Virus record (IMG/VR): IMGVR_UViG_3300032215_000060
Span: 1-33,108 of that record
Source: a virus
Direction: 5' to 3' (one strand)
DNA length: 33,108 bases
Under the pieces are notes generated by a model that made no database searches, was not told where the DNA came from, and was given only the letters and a program-made list of their open reading frames with translations. This document shows positions 13,912 to 20,400 of the stretch, one piece after another. The first letter of the stretch is position 1. Each line of letters starts with the position of its first letter. The position numbers were made by a program, and so were the translations under genes.

Positions 13912-14594
13912 TCATAGGAATCAATGGATATGCCGGCAGTGGAAAAGACACTGTCGGTACTATCATACAATATTTAAAAGCTAAACCTCTAAATACATCT
14001 TTAGAAGATATATTAGACTTTCCTCTTACTCATCAGTGGTGGTTAGAAGAATCGTCTGGATGGGAAATAAAGAAATGGGCTGGTAAACTTAAAGCTATTG
14101 CTAGTATGTTAACTGGTATAGATGAGAAAAAGTTTGAAGACCAAGAGTTTAAAAAGACTGATTTAACTCACCAATGGGACTGCAATCCTCCTGATAAAAG
14201 AGGTTTAGGTACTATACATAAAAAACCTATGACAGTAAGAGACTTCTTACAAAGATTAGGTACTGATGCTATTAGAGATGGTTTACATACTAATGCATGG
14301 GTTAATGCTCTAATGTCTGATTATAAACCTATAGACTGGAATGATGACGAACAACCCGAACATCCTAATTGGATTATTACAGATACTAGATTTCCTAATG
14401 AAGCACAAGCTATTAAAGATGCAGGAGGTTTAGTAATTCGTGTAGATAGAACAGGCGTTAAACCTATCAACGATCACCCTTCAGAAGTAGGATTAGATGA
14501 TTGGAATTTTGATTATAAGATAGCTAACGTATCTGATCTTAAAGCTCTTACTGGGACAGTAGAGATGATATTATTAAAAGAAAACTTATTGTAA
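13908..14594 (+). CDS. deoxynucleoside monophosphate kinase
   Basis: This 228-residue P-loop kinase is predicted to phosphorylate dNMPs to dNDPs for phage DNA synthesis, like T4 gp1. Walker A is GYAGSGKDT (residues 7-15). The segments WAGKLKAIASMLTG, TVRDFLQRLGTDAIRDGLH and NWIITDTRFPNEAQAIKDAG (with Asp and Arg in DTRFPNE) are the family's conserved blocks for dNMP binding and catalysis. It ends with VIRVDR followed by a His/Pro/Ser-containing lid-like stretch. Its start overlaps the previous stop (ATGA), and its stop overlaps the next start (TAATG). Being in the operon after the polymerase supports nucleotide supply as its job. Confidence 0.88.
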   Translation: MIIGINGYAGSGKDTVGTIIQYLKAKPLNTSLEDILDFPLTHQWWLEESSGWEIKKWAGKLKAIASMLTGIDEKKFEDQEFKKTDLTHQWDCNPPDKRGLGTIHKKPMTVRDFLQRLGTDAIRDGLHTNAWVNALMSDYKPIDWNDDEQPEHPNWIITDTRFPNEAQAIKDAGGLVIRVDRTGVKPINDHPSEVGLDDWNFDYKIANVSDLKALTGTVEMILLKENLL

Positions 14595-14950
14595 TGTGTA
14601 AACACTGTTTAAACTATGGAGAGGGTGATGATGATGTATATGAAGTTACTCAAGAAGATATTAATCTTTGGAAAGATAACGGTAAATACTTTGGTTATCC
14701 TAAATGTTGTATAGAAGAATTCTGTAACAGAGAGACTATTGACATTACACCAGAGCAGGAGCAAGTTATTGATAATCATGGGTTTATCCCATGTCAGAAA
14801 CATGCTATCATGATTTTGGAAAATAAGACCACTTTAAAAGACCTTATTATTAATAGAGAGTGTCAATACGATTATCCTATGGATGATGAAGATGCTGAAC
14901 TAATGAAATTTTTAATAGATAATGACCCAGAATTCCAAATTAACGACTGA
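14594..14950 (+). CDS. cysteine-rich hypothetical protein
   Basis: This 118-residue acidic protein has a CKHC pair at residues 2-5 and the block YFGYPKCCIEEFCNR at about residues 32-46, with a further Cys (PCQKH) around residue 67 and one near the end. The 'GYPxCCxxxFC' block is one I have seen in small phage and archaeal unnamed proteins, possibly a metal site. The N-terminal Met-Cys makes Cys2 available for binding. It overlaps the kinase stop by one base, and a 48-codon overlapping frame begins within its 3' end. Confidence 0.58.
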   Translation: MCKHCLNYGEGDDDVYEVTQEDINLWKDNGKYFGYPKCCIEEFCNRETIDITPEQEQVIDNHGFIPCQKHAIMILENKTTLKDLIINRECQYDYPMDDEDAELMKFLIDNDPEFQIND

Positions 14951-15068
14951 TAAGTCAGTAAAGAAAAGAAAAAGATTTAAAATTCCTTATATTAAAGTAA
15001 CTTTACAGCAGGATAAATCTGTATATAAAAATAATAGTAAGCTATATGAAAATACTACACATAAGTGA
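14922..15068 (+). CDS. putative 48-aa basic micro-protein overlapping both neighbours
   Basis: ATG 14922 opens a 48-codon frame ending at TGA 15066-15068. The product is very basic, with a KKRKRFKIPYIKVTL core and many Lys/Asn residues. It overlaps the end of the preceding gene by 29 bases and the start of the phosphoesterase gene by 23 bases, and it fills what would otherwise be a 95-base gap in a run where gaps are rarely over 40 bases. That gap-filling, and the continuous overlaps, argue that it is real. Its A-rich codons could also be a by-product of AT-rich DNA. Confidence 0.42.
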   Translation: MTQNSKLTTDKSVKKRKRFKIPYIKVTLQQDKSVYKNNSKLYENTTHK

Positions 15069-15738
15069 TACTCATGGATTTCACAATTCCTTCCCAGAAA
15101 CAACCTGGGAGGGTATTGATGTAGTAGTCCATAGTGGAGACTGCTCTAACTACTATGATGTATTTAGAAATGAGCAAGAAGTGACTAACTTCTTAAACTG
15201 GTATGAACTGGTTCCCGTTAAGTATAAAATATACGTAGCGGGTAATCATGATACCTCTATAGAAAGAAAGAGAATAACTAAAGAAGACTTTGAAAAACGT
15301 GGTCTTATCTACTTAGAAGACTCATTTACAAATATAGACGGTATTAAGTTCTATGGTTCTCCTTATACACCAACATTTAATCAGTGGGCGTTTATGAAAG
15401 CTCGTGATAAAATGCATGATGTATGGCAGGCTGTACCAGAAGATACTCATGTATTAGTAGTTCACGGTCCTCCTAAAGCAATTAGAGATTTATCATTTGA
15501 CAGAAATGGTGACTTAGAATTTTGTGGAGATATGTCTCTTTATAAAAGATGTATGCAGTTAAAAGATACTCTTAAACTAGTATGTTTTGGACATATTCAT
15601 AATATGGATGGTGTACCAACTAACCAAGGCATCTCTCGTTTTGCACATACCTCTACAGCATTTTCTAATGCAGCTTGTGTATATGACGGACGCTTTGATT
15701 TAGGTCTACTATCTTATGGTAATAAATTTAAAATCTAA
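15046..15738 (+). CDS. calcineurin-like metallophosphoesterase
   Basis: This 230-residue protein carries every metal-site motif of the fold: HISDTHG (Asp8, His10), VVHSGDC (Asp32), VAGNHD (Asn67, His68), VVHGPP (His140) and CFGHIHN (His183, His185). These bind two metal ions and hydrolyse phosphoesters. The substrate is not evident: members cut cyclic nucleotides, nucleotides, RNA 2',3'-cyclic phosphate or phosphoproteins. It lies four genes upstream of none other of its type, but a cREC gene with a proposed cyclic-phosphate role is 1.1 kb downstream in the same operon, so joint action on phosphorylated nucleotides or RNA ends is an idea worth holding. ATG 15046 immediately precedes the first motif, so the start is secure. 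Confidence 0.88.
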   Translation: MKILHISDTHGFHNSFPETTWEGIDVVVHSGDCSNYYDVFRNEQEVTNFLNWYELVPVKYKIYVAGNHDTSIERKRITKEDFEKRGLIYLEDSFTNIDGIKFYGSPYTPTFNQWAFMKARDKMHDVWQAVPEDTHVLVVHGPPKAIRDLSFDRNGDLEFCGDMSLYKRCMQLKDTLKLVCFGHIHNMDGVPTNQGISRFAHTSTAFSNAACVYDGRFDLGLLSYGNKFKI

Positions 15739-15741
15739 CAT

Positions 15742-15972
15742 ATGAAAGACAAATGTATTTTATGTGATGCTGATACAGCATATGATAGTTCTACCCATAT
15801 AGATATGAGAGTAGGATATATAGAAGGTGCAGGACAATTATGTCATGCCTGTTGGATGAGAGGTACAGATAGAAGACACTTCTTAGTACCACATAATATT
15901 GTTTACAACACTCCTAATGATCAAGAGTTAGGAGCTAAAGTGAGAGAATTATATTATGAAACAGAAAAGTAA
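15742..15972 (+). CDS. small zinc-knuckle protein, conserved in phages
   Basis: This 76-residue protein has a CILC pair (residues 5-8) and a CHAC pair (about 34-37), spaced to hold one zinc ion, with VGYIEGAGQLCHACW around the second pair. 'R.GY.EGAGQLC..C' is a pattern I recognise from unnamed small phage proteins. It begins three bases after the phosphoesterase stop and overlaps the next gene by 17 bases. Function unknown; zinc-ribbon-like proteins often bind nucleic acid or partners. Confidence 0.62.
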   Translation: MKDKCILCDADTAYDSSTHIDMRVGYIEGAGQLCHACWMRGTDRRHFLVPHNIVYNTPNDQELGAKVRELYYETEK

Positions 15973-16231
15973 TATTGCAGAAGACTTTATTAACCAAATG
16001 TTCATTATAGCTGGCCATCCAGAGGTCAGTTATAATGACGTTCTTGGTAGACAAGACGCTTGGTACACTGAATGGACTATGACTGAAGCTCAAAGAGATG
16101 AGTGGAAGGAATGGGGGATCAGTTATTTTAATAAAAAGAAAAGAAGTTGGGGTAAAAAATTAATAGAAAGGGAAGTAGCAATGATTGACTTATGCTATGG
16201 ACTAAAAATAGATAATAATCCTGTAAAATGA
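15956..16231 (+). CDS. hypothetical Trp-rich protein
   Basis: This 91-residue protein has five Trp residues, with the block AWYTEWTMTEAQRDEWKEWG in its centre followed by a basic patch (KKKRSWGKK). It appears helical. It overlaps the previous gene by 17 bases and its stop overlaps the next start (ATGA), so it is translationally coupled on both sides. I have seen similar 'WTMTxxQxxEWxxWG' proteins in phages, but no function is known to me. Confidence 0.55.
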   Translation: MKQKSNIAEDFINQMFIIAGHPEVSYNDVLGRQDAWYTEWTMTEAQRDEWKEWGISYFNKKKRSWGKKLIEREVAMIDLCYGLKIDNNPVK

Positions 16232-16497
16232 AAAAGTATATAAATGCAATTTTAAGTATAGGGACAGTAGTAGTATTGTTCTATACATTATTTGATCTTA
16301 AGAATCAAGTAAAACAAGTAGATATATTAAAGAAAGAATTAAATAGAGTGACTGTTGTAAAAGATAGTCTTTATGATGAGACTTTTAGTAAGCAGGTAGA
16401 GTTAGGTAGGTATGAGTTATCTCTAAACTATCTCCAGGAAGTTAATCCTAAGGCAGCTGTTCAATTTGTAAATTATATGAATCATGAAACTGAGTAA
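16228..16497 (+). CDS. small membrane-anchored coiled-coil protein
   Basis: This 89-residue protein has a single membrane span near the N-terminus (residues about 5-22, INAILSIGTVVVLFYTLF). A helical, Lys/Glu/Val-rich stretch to about residue 65 with heptad-like spacing follows. The layout (short N-terminal stub, anchor, extended coiled coil) resembles the single-span protein at 893-1189, but the sequences differ. It couples to its neighbours by ATGA overlap upstream and a 14-base overlap with the micro-gene downstream. Role unknown; membrane targeting of the replication complex or superinfection exclusion are possibilities without direct support. Confidence 0.55.
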   Translation: MKKYINAILSIGTVVVLFYTLFDLKNQVKQVDILKKELNRVTVVKDSLYDETFSKQVELGRYELSLNYLQEVNPKAAVQFVNYMNHETE

Positions 16498-16588
16498 ATG
16501 GAATTGGACAGCTATTATAGTATGGTTTACTATAGCAGCTATATCATTTTATCTATGGTATAATATTATAAATTATTTTATAAGATGA
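16484..16588 (+). CDS. 34-aa single-span membrane micro-protein
   Basis: ATG 16484 opens a 34-codon frame ending at TGA 16586-16588. The product begins MKLSKWNWTAIIVWFTIAAI and continues hydrophobic to a final Arg, so it is essentially one aromatic-rich transmembrane helix with a positively charged N-terminus. It overlaps the upstream gene by 14 bases, and its stop overlaps the next gene's ATG as ATGA. This exact coupling on the downstream side, and the filling of an otherwise empty 87-base gap, support it being translated. It is too short for standard gene callers. Such micro-proteins can act as holin regulators or exclusion factors. Confidence 0.62.
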   Translation: MKLSKWNWTAIIVWFTIAAISFYLWYNIINYFIR

Positions 16589-16854
16589 CACCTAATACCT
16601 ATAGACTGACAAGACTAAATGATAATCTTGTAAAAGAGGGTACACAGATAGTTTGGATTAACTATAAGCTTACTGGTAATTCTAAGTATAAACGCCCCGC
16701 TAAAGGTAGAGGGTTAGTTATATATAGAGGAATGGCTGACTATTGGCAAACAACAAGAGTGCAATCTTTTACAAGAGTAAAAGGCGGTACAGTGTTGTTT
16801 ACTACAGAAAATAGTAACTATAAACTAGAAAAAATAAACAATGAAAAAGCTTAA
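16585..16854 (+). CDS. small basic hypothetical protein
   Basis: This 89-residue basic protein, MTPNTYRLTRLNDNLVKEGT and onward, has alternating hydrophobic residues and many Thr, Arg, Lys and Tyr. This suggests a small beta-barrel or SH3-like fold, possibly RNA- or DNA-binding. It has no Cys or membrane span. The start overlaps the micro-gene stop as ATGA, and its 3' end overlaps the cREC gene by 14 bases. No family is recognised. Confidence 0.52.
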   Translation: MTPNTYRLTRLNDNLVKEGTQIVWINYKLTGNSKYKRPAKGRGLVIYRGMADYWQTTRVQSFTRVKGGTVLFTTENSNYKLEKINNEKA

Positions 16855-17287
16855 GAAGTGCTTATATCTTGATGATGTAAGAACACCTACAGATACTATT
16901 CCAGGCTATGAGCCTTGGAATGTAGTGAGAAACTACGAAGAGTTTACTAGTTGGATATTAGTTAATGGTATACCAGATTTAATCAGCTTTGACCACGATC
17001 TAGCTGAGGAGCACGTAAACGACTATTTTAGCCAGCTTGCTTCTCAAGGGTATCAACACCCCAGCTATGATAAATATGCTGAAAAAACAGGCTTAGACTG
17101 TGCTAAATGGTTAGTAGATCTTGTACAGGCTAATCCTAAGCTAGTAATTAAAGCCTGTTCTGTACATAGCCATAACCCGGTTGGAGCCAATAATATACAT
17201 AGCTTCATCAATGGCTTTAAAAAACACATGGGTTTGGCTGAAGACTGTTATAAAGGGAAGCACCCTTTTAAAGTAGAAAACAAATAA
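16841..17287 (+). CDS. cyclic-phosphate-processing receiver (cREC) domain protein
   Basis: This 148-residue protein is a single receiver-like domain. LYLDDVRTP (Asp11, Asp12, Arg14), NVVRNYEEFTSWI, ISFDHDL (Asp51, His52, Asp53) and the C-terminal ACSVHSHNPVGANNIHSFI match the cREC family. In that family the receiver fold has extra His/Arg residues and is proposed, from genome context, to process cyclic phosphates on nucleotides or RNA ends rather than take part in two-component signalling. There is no output domain and no histidine kinase nearby. It is next to last in the rightward run. In a phage it might repair cleaved tRNA ends or clear a defence signal nucleotide; this is inference from the family. 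Confidence 0.8.
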   Translation: MKKLKKCLYLDDVRTPTDTIPGYEPWNVVRNYEEFTSWILVNGIPDLISFDHDLAEEHVNDYFSQLASQGYQHPSYDKYAEKTGLDCAKWLVDLVQANPKLVIKACSVHSHNPVGANNIHSFINGFKKHMGLAEDCYKGKHPFKVENK

Positions 17288-17289
17288 AT

Positions 17290-17460
17290 ATGCAAATAAG
17301 TATCTCACTGTTAAGTAAGAATGAGACATTACTTGGTCTAATGATAGACCAAGGGGAGTATGAAAAGACTAAAGGTGTATGGGTACCCTTTACCCGTGTA
17401 AGGATAGGAATTGTATTCCTAACCCTAGACACGATGTGGTACCATAGCATTAAGAAGTAA
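17290..17460 (+). CDS. 56-aa hypothetical protein, last gene of rightward run
   Basis: ATG 17290 opens a 56-codon frame to TAA 17458-17460. It starts two bases after the cREC stop and ends three bases before the stop of the convergent giant gene. The product, MQISISLLSKNETLLGLMID at its start, then VWVPFTRVRIGIVFLTLDT, is a small beta-rich soluble protein with sensible composition. Position and spacing fit the operon. The same DNA holds a series of inverted repeats (17332-17444), so an alternative is that this region is a structured, partly non-coding end of the operon. Coding seems more likely to me. Confidence 0.6.
   Translation: MQISISLLSKNETLLGLMIDQGEYEKTKGVWVPFTRVRIGIVFLTLDTMWYHSIKK
17332..17353. 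repeat. 9-bp perfect inverted repeat at the convergent junction
   Basis: CTTGGTCTA (17332-17340) and TAGACCAAG (17345-17353) flank an ATGA loop, a stable hairpin in either RNA strand. No T-run follows on either strand, so it is not a standard intrinsic terminator. It lies inside the 56-codon gene. Confidence 0.65.
17405..17421. repeat. 7-bp inverted repeat near operon end
   Basis: TAGGAAT (17405-17411) and ATTCCTA (17415-17421) flank a TGT loop. Palindromes GGGTACCC (17381-17388) and TGGTACCA (17437-17444) lie on either side. With the hairpin at 17332 these make four dyad elements in 113 bases just before the convergent stop codons. Confidence 0.5.
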
Positions 17461-17463
17461 TTT

Positions 17464-20400
17464 CTATCTTCTCTGTTTGTACATTTCCTTCTCTGCGGCT
17501 TCCACTGGACTCACCTGAGTTCCGGTGAAGCCAAAGATGGAGAATATATCTTTCCAGAACTTAGGCTCACCTGACTTCTGGAACCAATAAGGACCTGTAT
17601 CTTTTTTCCAATAGGCGTTATCTTTCTCTTCTAGATATAATGCAAAGTTACTATAGGCATCAAACATCTTTTGACCTGTAGTATTCCATAAACTTGTTGG
17701 ATCTCCCATACTTTTAACGGTACTACCTGCTTGTTTTAATGATCTACGACCTAAGCTGAGATTCCATTGACCCTTTTTAGCATTATACTCTACAGGGTTT
17801 AATATTCCAAAGGTCTCTTGTTCATTCAATGTTGCTAAAGTAGCTACTAATGCGTGATTAAATAACCATCCAGTTAAATTAAAGTCATCTTCATTAAGGG
17901 CACCACTACGTTCTTTCATTTTGTTATACTTATCAGGATCTTCTGCTCCATACCATGAGAATATACTAACTAGTATATAAGACATTAAAAATTGTAAAGC
18001 AGCATCTGCAGCAAACTTTTTAACATTAATTTTCTCTTCATTAGTAATTGATCCGAAGTTTCTAGTTCTTGCTAATTTAGCAGCAGCTTGAAGAGTACTT
18101 ACATAATACCCTGTACTAACTGTACCTAAAGCATTACTAGTTCTTGTTTTAGCAAATCTATTCATAGCCATAGATATAAAGTATCTCTTTAAAAAGAACG
18201 CAACTCTTCCTAAAGAATATCTCATAACCTCTGGTTGATCCATTTTAGAATAAGTACCTACTAATCTATTATTTAACTCATGAGATCTATTCTTAAACTG
18301 ATTAAACTTAGCACCACCTTGAGCCCACTCTTTATCAATACCTTCTTTAAGTTCTATTTGTCCATTACGTATTTCCCAAGCATCTGCATATCTAAGCTCA
18401 GTTGATACTCCATCTATAGTTTGAGTAACTCTTTGATGGTATAACATTCCTGTAAGCAATTCAGTTTGTACTTCAAGATCTAAAAACTGTCTTGGAGATG
18501 TAAAGAAACTAAGTCCTGCAGCATCACCAGCTAAACTTCTACCAAATTGATGCTTTAGAAACTTTTCAAATATACCTTGGCCTGGATCAAAGATTAACAT
18601 CATTTGAGCATCTAAAGACTTATTACCCACTTCATATAAAGACATAGTATGAGCCATTATCATTTTTACAGCTTTAGCTTTACCTAAATGATAACTTGCT
18701 AAAGATAAAAATCTGCCGCCTGTAGATTCTATAATATTTTGCATTAAAGCTCCTTGTCTATTTTTCACAGCTGAAGGAAGAACGTTAGATGCAAACAATC
18801 CAAAGCTAGCTAAACTACCTCCTTTATTAAGTATTTTTTGTATAAAAGGAGCTTTAATAAAGATATCTTTAGTATGAACACCTTGAAACTCCTTTTGTAT
18901 AATATTACTGATAGCATTTGCTCTATTATTTTTACCAGTCGGTCCTAACTTAAAAGAATTACCTATAGTAGCCATAATTTTACCTATTGCACTATCCTTT
19001 TTTAAAGTACGTTGTGAGGTTACATTTTGTAAAGCCTGAGCAAAAGGATTTAATTCAATAAGCTTTTTTTGTTTTAATCCAGAGTGCATATATCTTCTCA
19101 TACCATCAAGTATGTTTATACTCACTTGACTTGGATCTAATGAATACATACCTGTAATAGGTACCTTTTGGATATCTTCTCCAAATATATCAGTGTACAT
19201 CATTTTGCTACTGTCAAAGTTAAATCCTGTAACTTCAGCATCATCTGCTGCTGATAATATAGATTCTTTTAAACCAATAGCCCATTCTTTAAATTTATTA
19301 CTTTCTTTACTTATAGAGGTACTTTGTAAATATTCTAAATTCTCTTTACCATATCTAGGTATATCTAAATATAAACGGCTTTCTCTAGGTAAAGTGGCTT
19401 GATGTTTAAGATGAATTTCCTTCATCTTTTCCATTAAAGCAAAAACATTAGGGTTCTCTCTTTCTAATTTAGCATAGTCATGATTATAATACTTATCATC
19501 TTTAGCTCCTTGCTCAACTGTCTTAGGAAGAAAATTACCTTTATTATCTACAGTTTGTCCAACTACTTTTTTAGTTCTATAATCTTTTTTAACAGAGCGG
19601 AAGAAATAAGATAAGCTAGGTTTACCTAAAATCTGTTCACCATCTGATAGAGTGATTTTCTCATAATGCTCTTCATTATTAGGACGGTTACGGTTCCATA
19701 TAAATAGACGCTCGTATTTAGTTATAATTTCACCAGACTCTCTATCATAGACTTCTTTAGTAATATGGTTTTCTTTAAACCACTTTTCAAATTCAGGACT
19801 CTTGCTAAACAATCTAACATAGCTGCTAGGATCAAGTATACTATCTACAGTGTTTTCATTGTTCTCATCAAAAGGTTTCTCACCCATCTTGTCTAGATAG
19901 TTATTAACTATATCTGTATAGTAATCAGTAGCCTCTTTAGATTGAATTTCTGATAATCTTTGGTATAAACTAGCTAGCTCTGCTTTCTGAAGAATATTAA
20001 TTCTAAGACTAATACCCTTATCAATAAGCTCGCTAAGTCTAGCATCATCTTCTGGAGATAATCTTTTACCAAAAGAAAAGTCTTTTCTAGTAAATAAAGA
20101 ATCAAGTTCTGATTGTTCATCATCCGTAAGTCCGTTATATAGACTCTTTCTTTTATCTTGTATAGATTTCTGGTACGCTTTAATTTTATCTTTAGAAGTT
20201 TGACTAAAGTCTCCTCCAATAATCTGACCATCTTGGTCTCTAAATCCTGTAGAAAGACTTAACATGTTTTCCATCTCACCAGATGAATCTACTAAGTCTT
20301 GAGTGGATTGAGGCAGTTTAGCCATAAAGTCTTTAAGATCAGAAATGATCTGATTTCTCTCTTCATAGAATTGAGGAGTGTAAGCAATAACTGTATTGTC

